Positions 17,517 through 27,125 of a stretch of 64,000 nt of DNA are shown here, one piece after another. This stretch comes from Oscillospiraceae bacterium (GTDB lineage Bacteria; Bacillota; Clostridia; Oscillospirales; QAMX01). Made by a program: the position numbers and the translations under genes. The stretch's first letter is position 1. Every line of letters begins with the position of its first letter. The notes beneath the pieces were generated by a model that saw only the letters and a program-made list of their open reading frames with translations, made no database searches and was not told where the DNA came from. The stretch covers positions 1 through 64,000 of the forward strand of contig SVLQ01000005.1 of assembly GCA_015067825.1 (NCBI GenBank). The letters run 5' to 3'.

Positions 17517-20468
17517 ATGAAGTTAAGAAAATATGCGGTTATCTGCTATATTCTGGCTCTGGCAATGATCTTGCCGCTCAGCACTATGGCAGCTACCGTT
17601 CTCAGCGCCGAATTCGTTGCCCCTGATTATGTCGATCCGTACATTGAAGGCCTGGGTCAGCAGTCTCCGCTCTCGATCAGCATTGACCATGTGGTCGGTG
17701 AAGTTCTGAACATCAAAGTAACCGATTCCCGCACCGGCAAAGTTTGGGAGTCCAACCCGGTTTTCACCAGCGGTGATAAGGCCGGTACGACCGAAGCGAA
17801 GTCCAACGAACTGCATTCGCAGATTGTTCTGACTTACACCTATGACAAGAACGGTAGCGCGGATAAGCTTGCGGATATCGGTTATGTTGCCTCGGCAACC
17901 ACCGAAGCGACGTTCTTCAGCCATCAGGAATCGGTCGTGAAGAATCAGCTCACGATCTACAACATTCTCGACAACGGCGAACTCCTCAGCTACTATGTTG
18001 ATGCGACAGCCGACCCCCTCGAACTCAGCCCGATTCCGGCCGGCCGCACCGTCGTTGGCTACAAAGTCATCTACGGTTTCGGTGACCGTGACCCGGCGCT
18101 CTATCCGATGATGATCACCGAAAGCCGTATGGACCAGTTTGTCTCGCAGATTCAGGTCTTTGCGGAAGACGGTGTGACGCTTGACGAAGAAGCGACCGAA
18201 AAAATGAAGGAAACGCTTCTCAAAAAATATCGCCACGTGAACTACGAAAGCATGCTGGAAGATATTGAGAAAAAAGTCAAGCGTAAGAAGACCGATGCCG
18301 AAAAAGAAGCTCTTCGTAAACAGCTCGAAGAGGAACTTGACAAATACGTCGCCGAATACCCGATCATTATGACCGAAGGTATCTACGAACTGTATTCCGA
18401 CGCGATCAGCACGACGCGTAACAAAAAGCTCCTCATCAGCTACTGGGCCGCAGCCGGTTATACCCGCAGCGATCTGGAATCCGACCACCAGATGGTTGGT
18501 TACGTTTCGAACAGCGGCGGTGTCGCGTTTGACGTCCCGGTCGAATACATCATCGAAGGTAGCACGTTCCGTGCTTCCGTCGTTACCGACGAAATCGTTT
18601 ACCCCTCCGAAGTCGGTATCACCCGTCTGAACTTCCTGCCCGGTTTTGGCGCAGCTGACGACACGGTTGTCGAAGGCTACTCGCTCGTTCCGGACGGCTG
18701 CGGTGCTTTGATCCCGGTGAACGCCGAAGACCAGCGCCAGACCGGTTATCAGGTTCCGGTCATCGGCCGCCACAGAGATGAAGCGCTCTCGCAGAACGGC
18801 AGAGACTATTCGGATATCCCGTACTACGAAACCACGATGCTCCCGGTCTTTGGTCAGAAGCAGGATGATAACGCTTTCTTCTGCATCATCGAAGAGGGCT
18901 ACGAATTCTCGAACGTTGTCGCTTATGTTGCTGACCGTTTCACGAAGTACAACACGGCGTTTGCCGCGTTCTTCCCCACGGTTACCGACGACATCTACTA
19001 TGCCTCCGGCAGCACCAGCGGCATCAAGATGTTCCCGAAGGTTGAAGTTGAAGAAATTGAAACCCGTACGGAACGTTCCATCGACAAAGAAACCGGCGAA
19101 GTCGTGATCGAAGAAGTGGTTAAAGCGGTTGTCAACAATTACTGCCGTCTGCCCGCCACTAACCTCACGCTCCGCTATTCGTTCCTCTCCGGCGACAAGG
19201 CCGACTACGTCGGTATGGCCGAATACTACAGAACTTACCTGATGAATACCCATGGTATGGAAAAGCTGGAAGCGACCGATTCGACCGCTTTCTACGCTGA
19301 CCTGTACGGTATCATGGATAAGAAAGTCAGCTATGTTGGTTTCCCGATCAACACGAAGTATGCGCTCACTACCTTTGAAGAAGCCGAAGAAATCGTCAAC
19401 GGTCTCCTCGGTCTGGGCGTCGAAGATCTCACCGTTCGCTATGTCGGTATGATCAACGGCGGTCTTAACCAGCGTTATGCCGGTAGCTTCAAGGTCGAAC
19501 GCAACCTCGGCGGCAAGAGCGGCTACAAGGATTTCCTTACGAGCATGAGCGCCCTCGGTGTCAATGTTTACCCCGATATCGATGCGATCCATGTCTATCA
19601 GGATAGACTCTTTGACGGCTTCTCGCCGGACAACGATACGGTCATTACCCTCGGTAAGACCGAATCCATCATCTTCGACACCAACATCGCAACTGGTAGA
19701 AAAGACAAACTCGAAGATAGCGAATACTATCATCCGCGTTGGGTCGTTTCGCCGAAGGTCTACGAAGAACTCTTCGATGAGATCGACGAAAACCTTCAGG
19801 ATTTCGACAACAAGAACGTGTCGTTCGGTACGCTGGGTTATCGTCTTGCTTCGGACTACGATCTCGACATGATTATCGACCGTGGCCAGAGCGCCCGCGT
19901 CGTCGCCGATCAGCTGAGACAGCTGGAAGAAAGCGGCTACGACATCATGGTCGAAAGAGGCTTTGTCTACACGCTGCCGTACGTTTCCACCGTGTTGAAT
20001 ATCCCGATGACCTCCAGTGACTTCACCGTTGCTTTGAACGACGTTCCGTTCATGCAGATGGTTATCCACGGCCTCATCGAATTCGCCGGTGAACCCTTCA
20101 ACGTCACGCAGGACGTCCAGTACAACATTCTGAAGTGCCTCGAATACGGCGCGGGTGTCTACGCCAGATTCATGCACGAAGACGACTCTGTCTTCCAGAA
20201 TACGTACTTCCTCAACCTGTTCTCCATGAACTACAAGAACTGGATGGACGAAGCAAAGACGATCTACAGCGAAGTCAACGCTGCGATCGGCGACGTGCAG
20301 AATCAGTTCATCGTGGATCATGAATGCCTGGCTGAAAATGTTTACCGCACCACCTACGAAGGCGGCAAACAGGTCATCGTGAACTACAACACGGCTGACT
20401 TCGTCATCGAAGAACTCGGTGTCACGGTCGGTGCCAGAAATTATGTGGTTATGGGAGGTGCACAGTAA
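17517..20468 (+). CDS. Exported DUF5696-like protein
   Basis: A 983-residue protein with a signal peptide (residues 1-31, ending TMAATVLS). The N-terminal region carries VTDSRTGKVWESNP and a following ELHSQIVLTYTYD segment, which I recognise as characteristic of the DUF5696 family. A charged insertion rich in Lys and Glu lies at about 220-280. From about 600 to 860 the pattern suggests a glycosidase-like TIM barrel (PINTKYALTTFEEA, NVYPDIDAIHVYQD). Candidate acidic catalytic residues cannot be assigned. It sits between two sets of transport genes and overlaps the next by one base (taATG), implying coupled translation. It may be an extracellular glycan-processing or binding partner of the transporter. 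Confidence 0.75.
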   Translation: MKLRKYAVICYILALAMILPLSTMAATVLSAEFVAPDYVDPYIEGLGQQSPLSISIDHVVGEVLNIKVTDSRTGKVWESNPVFTSGDKAGTTEAKSNELHSQIVLTYTYDKNGSADKLADIGYVASATTEATFFSHQESVVKNQLTIYNILDNGELLSYYVDATADPLELSPIPAGRTVVGYKVIYGFGDRDPALYPMMITESRMDQFVSQIQVFAEDGVTLDEEATEKMKETLLKKYRHVNYESMLEDIEKKVKRKKTDAEKEALRKQLEEELDKYVAEYPIIMTEGIYELYSDAISTTRNKKLLISYWAAAGYTRSDLESDHQMVGYVSNSGGVAFDVPVEYIIEGSTFRASVVTDEIVYPSEVGITRLNFLPGFGAADDTVVEGYSLVPDGCGALIPVNAEDQRQTGYQVPVIGRHRDEALSQNGRDYSDIPYYETTMLPVFGQKQDDNAFFCIIEEGYEFSNVVAYVADRFTKYNTAFAAFFPTVTDDIYYASGSTSGIKMFPKVEVEEIETRTERSIDKETGEVVIEEVVKAVVNNYCRLPATNLTLRYSFLSGDKADYVGMAEYYRTYLMNTHGMEKLEATDSTAFYADLYGIMDKKVSYVGFPINTKYALTTFEEAEEIVNGLLGLGVEDLTVRYVGMINGGLNQRYAGSFKVERNLGGKSGYKDFLTSMSALGVNVYPDIDAIHVYQDRLFDGFSPDNDTVITLGKTESIIFDTNIATGRKDKLEDSEYYHPRWVVSPKVYEELFDEIDENLQDFDNKNVSFGTLGYRLASDYDLDMIIDRGQSARVVADQLRQLEESGYDIMVERGFVYTLPYVSTVLNIPMTSSDFTVALNDVPFMQMVIHGLIEFAGEPFNVTQDVQYNILKCLEYGAGVYARFMHEDDSVFQNTYFLNLFSMNYKNWMDEAKTIYSEVNAAIGDVQNQFIVDHECLAENVYRTTYEGGKQVIVNYNTADFVIEELGVTVGARNYVVMGGAQ

Positions 20469-21481
20469 TGGCTGCTAACGTCCAGAAAAAAGAAGGCGTT
20501 TGGTATAAGATCAAGATGTTCATCCTCAGAGCCTTGAAAATGGACCTGATGGAGCGTCGAAATCTTGCAGGCTACGTTTTTGTTCTGCCGTTCGTCCTCG
20601 GTTTTGTGCTGATCTTCCTGCCCTCGATCGTCCAGTCCTTCCGTTTCAGCTTGAGTGAAATCATCATCCGTGCTGACGGTACCGGCTACGATCTGCAGTC
20701 CAGAGGCTTTGCGCATTACTACGATGCGTTCTTTACCGACGTCGACTTCCGCGTGAAGTTGGTCGAGACGCTGCGCGACATCATCATCAACCTTCCGGTT
20801 ATTTTGATCTTCTCCTTCTTTATGGCGTTGCTTCTGAACCGGAAAAAGTTCCCGGGTCGTACGGTGTTCCGTATCATCTTCTTCCTGCCGGTTATCATCT
20901 ACACCGGTATCGCTTCTTCCGCCGGTATCACTTCCGGCGCTGGCGGCGGCGAAGCTGCTGAAGCAGCTGCGCAAGTTTTCGCCGACCCGACCATAGGTCA
21001 GGAAGGCATGCAATCAGGTGTCACCAGTATTATCGGTATGGCCATGAACATTCAGGTCATCATCCAGAACCTAGGCCTTGGTCAGACGCTGATGAACTTC
21101 ATCATGCTCTCGATCAGCCGTCTGGAATGGATCATTCAGTCCTCCGGTGTTCAGATCCTCGTCTTCCTTGCCGCGCTGCAGGGTGTTCCGACCTCGATCT
21201 TTGAAGCCGCGAGCGTTGAGGGTCTGACCAGCTGGGAAATGTTCTGGAAGATCACTCTGCCGATGATCAGCCCGCAGATCTTGGTTAACACGATCTATAC
21301 GGTCGTTGACTCCTTCACCAATAACCGTTACGAAGTTCTGTCCTACATCCAGAAGGTTTCCTTCTCGAATGCGAACTACGGTCTCGGTTCGGCTTTGTCA
21401 TTCATTTACTTCGTGTGTACGTTGATCTTGATCGGTTTGGTCACAGTTCTGATCTCGAGATTCGTATTCTACAACGAATAG
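20468..21481 (+). CDS. Sugar ABC permease, MalF type (second pair)
   Basis: A 337-residue inner-membrane permease with about six helices. The EAA loop is present (EAASVEGLTSWEMFWKITLPMIS). Compared with the first-pair MalF-type protein it has a long Ala/Gly-rich extracytoplasmic segment (residues about 155-180), longer than usual. The start codon overlaps the stop of the DUF5696-like gene. It pairs with the following permease. No second binding protein accompanies it. Confidence 0.9.
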   Translation: MAANVQKKEGVWYKIKMFILRALKMDLMERRNLAGYVFVLPFVLGFVLIFLPSIVQSFRFSLSEIIIRADGTGYDLQSRGFAHYYDAFFTDVDFRVKLVETLRDIIINLPVILIFSFFMALLLNRKKFPGRTVFRIIFFLPVIIYTGIASSAGITSGAGGGEAAEAAAQVFADPTIGQEGMQSGVTSIIGMAMNIQVIIQNLGLGQTLMNFIMLSISRLEWIIQSSGVQILVFLAALQGVPTSIFEAASVEGLTSWEMFWKITLPMISPQILVNTIYTVVDSFTNNRYEVLSYIQKVSFSNANYGLGSALSFIYFVCTLILIGLVTVLISRFVFYNE

Positions 21482-21494
21482 GAGGGTGAGCGTA

Positions 21495-22472
21495 ATGGAA
21501 AAGACCCAAAAGACCTATCGCGAAATTGAAAACCTCTCCCATCGTGAAACGACTCGTAAAGAACGTGCGAAGGCCAAGTATCTCTCTTGGAAGTTTGCCG
21601 CCACCGTGTTCGGCAACCTCTTTGCCTATGTTCTGATCATCGGTATCGCGTTCGTTATCGTGTACCCGCTGCTGCGCCGTCTCGGTAACGCGTTCAAGCC
21701 GGTCGAAGAGTTCTACGACACCTCGATCGTCTACTTCCCGAGAAACCCCACCTTCGAGATCATCAAGCAGTCGTTCCAGCGCCTGAACTTTAGACAGGTC
21801 GGTTGGCCGTCGTTCCTGATGGCTCTGTACGTCGGTTTGTTCCAGATGCTGGTTTCGCTGGTTGTCGGTTACGGCTTTGCTCGCTTTAAGTTCAGAGGTT
21901 CCAAGGTCCTGTTCTTCTGCGTCATCCTGACCCTCATCATCCCGCCGAACACCATCCTCATTCCGCTGTACCTGCGTTTCCGTTTCTTCGACATCTTCGG
22001 TATCTTCGAGCTGATCCTTGGTCACTCGCTGAGCTTGATCGACACCTACTGGTGCCAGATCCTGCTTTCCGCACTCGGCCTCGGCTGGAAGAACGGTCTG
22101 TACATCTACCTGATGCGTCAGTACTTCCGCGGTGTTCCGAAGGAACTCGAAGAAGCCGCCTATATCGACGGTGCGCGTACCTTCAAGGCGTTTATTCGCG
22201 TCATGGTGCCCTCGGCTCTGCCGATGATGCTGACGGTGTTCCTGTTCTCCTTCTCGTGGCAGTGGACCGATACGTTCTACACCGGTACCTTCCTCATCAA
22301 GAAGAAGCTGCTGGCGACGAGCGTTAACTCCATCCAGCACGACAACGAACTGATGCAGTTCAACCTGCAGCAGACGGCGATCCTGATCATCCTGATCCCG
22401 TTGATTCTCCTCTTCGTTGTCACGCAGCGCTACTTCGTTGAAGGTATCGAACGTTCCGGTCTGACCGGCTGA
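21495..22472 (+). CDS. Sugar ABC permease, MalG type (second pair)
   Basis: A 325-residue permease with an EAA loop (EEAAYIDGARTFKAFIRVMVPSALP) and about six helices. The ATG at 21495 is preferred to the upstream GTG because aggagggtg lies seven bases before it. It is the last gene of the eight-gene operon and is followed by a strong terminator. With its partner it forms a second channel whose substrate might be delivered by the DUF5696-like protein or by the large binding protein. Confidence 0.9.
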   Translation: MEKTQKTYREIENLSHRETTRKERAKAKYLSWKFAATVFGNLFAYVLIIGIAFVIVYPLLRRLGNAFKPVEEFYDTSIVYFPRNPTFEIIKQSFQRLNFRQVGWPSFLMALYVGLFQMLVSLVVGYGFARFKFRGSKVLFFCVILTLIIPPNTILIPLYLRFRFFDIFGIFELILGHSLSLIDTYWCQILLSALGLGWKNGLYIYLMRQYFRGVPKELEEAAYIDGARTFKAFIRVMVPSALPMMLTVFLFSFSWQWTDTFYTGTFLIKKKLLATSVNSIQHDNELMQFNLQQTAILIILIPLILLFVVTQRYFVEGIERSGLTG

Positions 22473-22507
22473 TATCCGACAGCAACTCAAACGCAACAAC
22501 TCCTCGA

Positions 22508-22548
22508 GCGGCGAAACGGTTTATTCCGTTTCGCCGTTCTTTTTCTTT
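22508..22548 (+). terminator. Terminator of the transport operon
   Basis: GGCGAAACGG / CCGTTTCGCC stem with a six-base loop, then GTTCTTTTTCTTT. Confidence 0.9.
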
Positions 22549-22570
22549 GCCCCGGGATTGGCTGCAGGGT

Positions 22571-22599
22571 TTGACGAGGGGAGGGGCTTGTGATATAAT
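22571..22599 (+). promoter_or_regulatory. Promoter of the zapA-maf-mre-pbp2-minD operon
   Basis: TTGACG, 17-base spacer, TATAAT, about 67 bases before the zapA start. Confidence 0.75.
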
Positions 22600-22665
22600 A
22601 TAATTGGTATAGTAGATGTTTTGTTGCCGCGGACTCCGCGGTATCCGGATACAGGAGGAAGAACG

Positions 22666-22995
22666 ATGGCAAATCGTATTTCTGTCAAGATCGGCGGTAT
22701 GACCTATTCGCTGATCGCCGATGAATCAGAGGACTATGTGGAGAAGCTTGCCGCGCGTTTGGATCAGCACTATCCGCGCGAGAACAGTGTGCCGAACATG
22801 ACGGCGGCAATTCTGGCAGGGATTGCGCTGGCGGATGAGCTGACAAAACTGGAAGATAAAACCAAGGAAACATTCGCACAGGTGCGGGAGTACGAGGCCG
22901 AAACGGTGCGCCTGCGCCGCGAGGTTGACGCACTGAAGCGTGAGAATCGCTACCTGCAATCGCTGCACGAAGGCGAGGCGATGCAAAATGGCTGA
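22666..22995 (+). CDS. zapA: Cell division protein ZapA
   Basis: A 109-residue cytoplasmic protein of the ZapA family, which binds FtsZ and bundles its filaments. The N-terminal globular part has the usual VKIGGMTYSLIADE strand pair and a dimerising C-terminal coiled coil (about residues 60-105). The ATG follows aggaggaag; the track start 15 codons upstream has no binding site. It overlaps maf by eight bases, so the two are probably translationally coupled. Confidence 0.9.
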   Translation: MANRISVKIGGMTYSLIADESEDYVEKLAARLDQHYPRENSVPNMTAAILAGIALADELTKLEDKTKETFAQVREYEAETVRLRREVDALKRENRYLQSLHEGEAMQNG

Positions 22996-23581
22996 ACCGA
23001 ATGCGCTGCCGGTGATTCTGGCGTCGAAATCGCCGCGCCGATCCGAATTGCTCACCCGCATGGGTGTCGATTTTGTGGTAGCGCCGGCTGATGTCGATGA
23101 GAGCGTTGATGCGGCGCTGACTCCGGCCGAGGCCGTTGCGGAGATTTCGGCGCGGAAAGCGCAGGCCGTTTGCGCGGCGGCGCAAACGGGACAAATCGTC
23201 ATCGCCTGCGATACGGTTGTTGCACTCGACGGGAAAATTTTCGGCAAACCGACAGATCGTGCCGATGCGGCGGCAATGCTGCGGGCACTTTCCGGCCGCA
23301 CGCACGAGGTCTTTTCCGGCCTGACGGTTTGCACCGCAACGCACACTGAAACGGTATGCGAGCGCACGGCGGTTAAGTTTAGAGAACTGGACGACCGCGA
23401 AATCGAGGCCTATCTGCAAACCGGCGAACCCTTTGACAAAGCCGGCGCGTACGGAATTCAAGGTGTCGGTGCGCTGCTGATCTCGGCGATCGACGGTGAT
23501 TATTACAATGTGATGGGCCTGCCGGTGTGCAGACTGCTCGCGCTTTTGCGCGCATTTGGGATGCAGGTTTTCGGCATCTGA
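22988..23581 (+). CDS. maf: Maf family nucleotide pyrophosphatase
   Basis: A 197-residue house-cleaning pyrophosphatase that hydrolyses non-canonical nucleoside triphosphates such as dTTP/UTP-type or modified ones. The substrate-binding motif ASKSPRRSELL lies at residues 12-22 and the metal-binding ACDTVVALDGKIFGKP in the middle. Start MAEPNALPV overlaps the end of zapA. In Bacillota maf commonly sits just upstream of the mre genes, as here, though radC and mreB are not in between. Confidence 0.92.
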   Translation: MAEPNALPVILASKSPRRSELLTRMGVDFVVAPADVDESVDAALTPAEAVAEISARKAQAVCAAAQTGQIVIACDTVVALDGKIFGKPTDRADAAAMLRALSGRTHEVFSGLTVCTATHTETVCERTAVKFRELDDREIEAYLQTGEPFDKAGAYGIQGVGALLISAIDGDYYNVMGLPVCRLLALLRAFGMQVFGI

Positions 23582-23601
23582 CGAAACGAGAGGTGAACGG
23601 C

Positions 23602-24447
23602 TTGAAACGATTATTTCAAAATAGGGCGCTGGTAGTCGTTATGGTCATTGTCGCGGTCGTTCTGATCGCTTCGGCGGCGCTGTCGATTTTCTCCGACGGG
23701 ACGTCGGTCGCGCATAAGGTGGCCAATGCGATTGTTTCGCCGTTTGAAAAAGTGTTCACTTCGATCAAAAACGGTGTCGCATCCCTTTGGGAAGCGCAGA
23801 CGCAGTATGATGAACTGTTGGCGGAAAATGAAGAACTGCGCGATGAGATCCGCGAGCTGGAGAAGCTGATTGGCGATGCCGAGCTGTACCGCGCGGAAAA
23901 CGAAGAATTGCGCGCACTGCTCGATATCCGCCGGAGCTATGTCGATCTTTCAATCGATACGGCAACGATCATTGCCTGGAACGACACGAGCTGGGCTTCG
24001 ACGTTTACAATCAACAAAGGTATCCGCGACGGTGTGCAGGAACAGACCTGCGTGATTACCAAGGATGGACTGGTTGGCGTGGTTGAACGTGTGGAGAACA
24101 GCTACGCCGAGGTGCGCACACTGATCGATACGAAGTTCAGCACCGGTGTGCGCCTGAAACGCACGAATTTGTTTGCGGTGGCCAACGGTGAATTTACACT
24201 GATGAAAGACGGTTTGCTGCGCGTGGAGATGTTGCCGCTGGATAGCGATGTCAAAGTCGGCGATCAGCTCGTGACATCCGGTGTCAGCGACTTGTTCCCG
24301 CCGGATATCGTGATCGGCACGGTGACCGCTGTCGATACCGAGGATGGGGGCATGACAATGTATGCCGAGGTGGCGCCGGCGGTGGTGCTGGATGAGCTGA
24401 CGCAGGTGTTTGTGGTGCTCGGCTATGAGGCCGACGCAGCGGAATAA
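23602..24447 (+). CDS. mreC: Rod-shape protein MreC
   Basis: A 281-residue bitopic membrane protein that organises the elongation machinery on the periplasmic side. A transmembrane helix at residues 10-29 is followed by a coiled coil (about 60-105, rich in ENEELR repeats) and two beta barrels. The most likely start is TTG at 23602, six bases after gagaggtg; GTG at 23593 is the alternative. It lies directly before mreD and PBP2. mreB, which usually precedes mreC, is absent from this locus. Confidence 0.92.
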   Translation: MKRLFQNRALVVVMVIVAVVLIASAALSIFSDGTSVAHKVANAIVSPFEKVFTSIKNGVASLWEAQTQYDELLAENEELRDEIRELEKLIGDAELYRAENEELRALLDIRRSYVDLSIDTATIIAWNDTSWASTFTINKGIRDGVQEQTCVITKDGLVGVVERVENSYAEVRTLIDTKFSTGVRLKRTNLFAVANGEFTLMKDGLLRVEMLPLDSDVKVGDQLVTSGVSDLFPPDIVIGTVTAVDTEDGGMTMYAEVAPAVVLDELTQVFVVLGYEADAAE

Positions 24448-24479
24448 CACGAAATTTTCATGGAAAGGGGAGAGTACCG

Positions 24480-25007
24480 ATGAATATCGCTCGTAAAGAT
24501 CTTTTGGTCAAGGTTTTCACAGTGCTGCTGCTGACGATTCTGACGGCTGCGCTGGAAGTTTCGGTGCTTTCCTCGCTGCCTGTCTTCGGCGTGACGCCAA
24601 CGCTGCTCTTTTTCATCGTGGCGGCGGTCGCTGTGTTTGAGGGCCCGACGGCCGGTTCGCTGTGCGGTTTGCTGGCTGGGATCTTTATGGATGGTCTGGG
24701 TGCCAAAACGCTCTGCTGGTACACCGTTGCTTCGGTCGGTACGGCCTTTTTAATCGGTGTGTTGTCGCCGCTCTATTTTCGGCGCCGTATTCCGACTGCG
24801 ATGCTTTGGGGCGCGGTCTTTTGGTTGCTGATCGAATTTTGCCGCTTCTTTTTCTCGTTCTATGTCTTTTCGGAAGCGGAATTTGCGGTGGTGTTCACGG
24901 TGATCCTGCCGCAAACGCTCTATTCGCTGGTGCTTTCGCCAATTGTGATTGCGCCGATTTCACATGTGCACCGCAAGTGGGCACAGGAGCCGGGACTGTT
25001 CCGGTAA
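24480..25007 (+). CDS. mreD: Rod-shape protein MreD
   Basis: A 175-residue protein with about five hydrophobic helices, matching MreD in length and position between mreC and the class B penicillin-binding protein. ATG preceded by aaaggggaga. Confidence 0.85.
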   Translation: MNIARKDLLVKVFTVLLLTILTAALEVSVLSSLPVFGVTPTLLFFIVAAVAVFEGPTAGSLCGLLAGIFMDGLGAKTLCWYTVASVGTAFLIGVLSPLYFRRRIPTAMLWGAVFWLLIEFCRFFFSFYVFSEAEFAVVFTVILPQTLYSLVLSPIVIAPISHVHRKWAQEPGLFR

Positions 25008-25044
25008 TAAAGCTTAGATTTGATAGGTGAGGGAGGTGACGTGC

Positions 25045-27099
25045 ATGGGAAAAACACAGCACATGCTGTGGCGAATTTGTCTGGTGGCGATGTTGGCGCT
25101 GGCGTTGACAGTCACGATGGCGGTGCGCCTGCTGAAGCTGCAGCTTTCGGTGGCGGCGACGGAATCCGCCGAGAATAAGGCCGGAACCGTCGGCAAAACG
25201 ACGCTGTACACGCAGTCACTCGGTGCCATGCGCGGCGAAATCCTCGATCGCTACGGTCGGCCGCTCGTCACCAATGTGGTGCACTACGACCTGCAGTTTG
25301 AATACCCGCTCTGGAACAAAAAAACGCCGAACGAAACGATTCTTGCGCTGTTTGCCTTGTGCGATCGCTTCGACCTTGTATACACCGATGATTTGCCGCT
25401 TTCGCTGCTGTCGGAGAGCTATTTGACCGACCGTACCGGGGCGGACGCGATCGACCGGCGGCTGACGGCATTTTTGGAAGACCGCGGATGGGATACGACG
25501 ATTGAGGCCGACGAACTGATCCACCGCCTGCGCCAGCACTATGGCGTTGATGCGTCGCTTTCCTACGAAGAGGCGCGCCGTCTGGTCGGGCTGCGCTATG
25601 ATCTGGACTGCCAGAGTTTTTCTGCAGCCAACCCGTTTGTCTTTTTGGAAGATGTGCCGATGGAACTGGTGATGCTTGTGGCCGAAGCGCAGGATCAATT
25701 GCCCGGTGTGCGCACGATCACCTCGTACGAACGCATCTACGAGACCGAATATGCGGCGCATCTGCTCGGCTACATGGGCGGCATCTACCGCGATGAATAT
25801 GAAAAACTCAAAGCCGAGGGGTATTCGCTGACCGACCGCATCGGCAAAGACGGTGCGGAAAAGGCATTTGAACCGTACCTGCGCGGAATCGACGGTTATC
25901 GTAAACTGCGACTCGACAGCGACGGCAGAGTTGTGGAGATCGTTGGGGAACAGGCCGCACAAGCCGGCAGCAACGTGATGCTGACGATCGATATCCGCCT
26001 GCAGGCCGTCGTGGAGCAGGCTCTGGCCGATCAGATCGAGCTGATGGTGGCCGAAGGGATCGAAGATCCCGAAAAGGCGCAGGATGTCGGCGGCGGTGCG
26101 GCGGTTGTCATCGATATTGCAACAGGTGATATTTTAGCGAGCGCGTCATACCCGACCTTTGATGTGTCCGAGTTTTATGCGCTCTACAACAGTTTGGCGG
26201 CTGATCCGCTCAAGCCGATGCTCAACCGCGCGGTCGGCGGCATCTATTCGCCCGGCTCGATCTTCAAAATGGTCACATCGGTGGCCGGACTGGAGCAGGG
26301 CGTCATCACGCCCGAAACGATCATCCCGGACACGGGCGTCTATCGCTACTACAAAGACTACCAGCCGACGTGTTGGCTCTATACGTCTTCCTACGGCCTG
26401 ACGCACGGCGACGAGACCGTTGTCGGTGCGCTGCGCGACTCCTGCAACATCTTCTTCTTTGATGTTGGACGGCAGCTCGGCATCGAACAGCTGTCGGCGT
26501 ATGCGCGGGCATTCGGCTTCGGCGACTACACCGGCATCGAGCTCAGCGGTGAATCGCGCGGATATGTCGCATCGCCGGAGGCGAAGAGAAAGCTGGAAGG
26601 CCATGCATGGGTCGACGGCGATACGCTGGCAGCGGCCATCGGTCAGTCGTCGAACCTCTTTACGCCGCTGCAGATGGCAAACTATATCGCCACGCTTGCC
26701 AACGGCGGCACGCGCTACGAAACGCATCTTTTGAAGTACGTCTGCGCCTACGACTATTCGTCGGTGCTGTCCGCGTCGCAGTCGGTGATTGCCGGGCGCG
26801 TGGAGATGTCGGATCTGACATACCGGACGGTCATGGAAGGGATGTCGGAGGTTACCGAAAACGGTACGGCGGCCGGCGCGTTTAAGAATTACGATATCCA
26901 TGTCGGCGGTAAAACCGGTTCGGCACAGGTCGCATCGGGCACGGCCAACAGCGTGTTCGCGGCGTTCGCGCCGTTTGAGGATCCACAGATCGCCGTCGTC
27001 GTCATCGTTGAGCACGGCGGATCGGGCAACCGCATTGCGCCGATCGCGCGCAATATTTTCGACGCTTATTTTGCACTGAACGATACAATCGGACAGTAA
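25045..27099 (+). CDS. mrdA: Penicillin-binding protein 2 (peptidoglycan transpeptidase)
   Basis: A 684-residue class B penicillin-binding protein that cross-links peptidoglycan during elongation. One transmembrane helix lies near residues 10-28, then a dimerisation domain, then the transpeptidase domain with the active-site SIFK (S405), SCN (466-468) and KTG (623-625) motifs. The ATG at 25045 follows gggaggtga and is preferred to the track start six codons earlier. The large insert between residues 90 and 200 is not unusual for Clostridia. Confidence 0.93.
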   Translation: MGKTQHMLWRICLVAMLALALTVTMAVRLLKLQLSVAATESAENKAGTVGKTTLYTQSLGAMRGEILDRYGRPLVTNVVHYDLQFEYPLWNKKTPNETILALFALCDRFDLVYTDDLPLSLLSESYLTDRTGADAIDRRLTAFLEDRGWDTTIEADELIHRLRQHYGVDASLSYEEARRLVGLRYDLDCQSFSAANPFVFLEDVPMELVMLVAEAQDQLPGVRTITSYERIYETEYAAHLLGYMGGIYRDEYEKLKAEGYSLTDRIGKDGAEKAFEPYLRGIDGYRKLRLDSDGRVVEIVGEQAAQAGSNVMLTIDIRLQAVVEQALADQIELMVAEGIEDPEKAQDVGGGAAVVIDIATGDILASASYPTFDVSEFYALYNSLAADPLKPMLNRAVGGIYSPGSIFKMVTSVAGLEQGVITPETIIPDTGVYRYYKDYQPTCWLYTSSYGLTHGDETVVGALRDSCNIFFFDVGRQLGIEQLSAYARAFGFGDYTGIELSGESRGYVASPEAKRKLEGHAWVDGDTLAAAIGQSSNLFTPLQMANYIATLANGGTRYETHLLKYVCAYDYSSVLSASQSVIAGRVEMSDLTYRTVMEGMSEVTENGTAAGAFKNYDIHVGGKTGSAQVASGTANSVFAAFAPFEDPQIAVVVIVEHGGSGNRIAPIARNIFDAYFALNDTIGQ

Positions 27100-27125
27100 A
27101 CAGGTTTGAAACGGGAGGATCACGT

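Noticed and set aside
17523-20321. 932-residue minus-strand ORF
   Set aside because: Antisense to the DUF5696-like gene. The protein is of low credibility and arises from the codon bias of the real frame.
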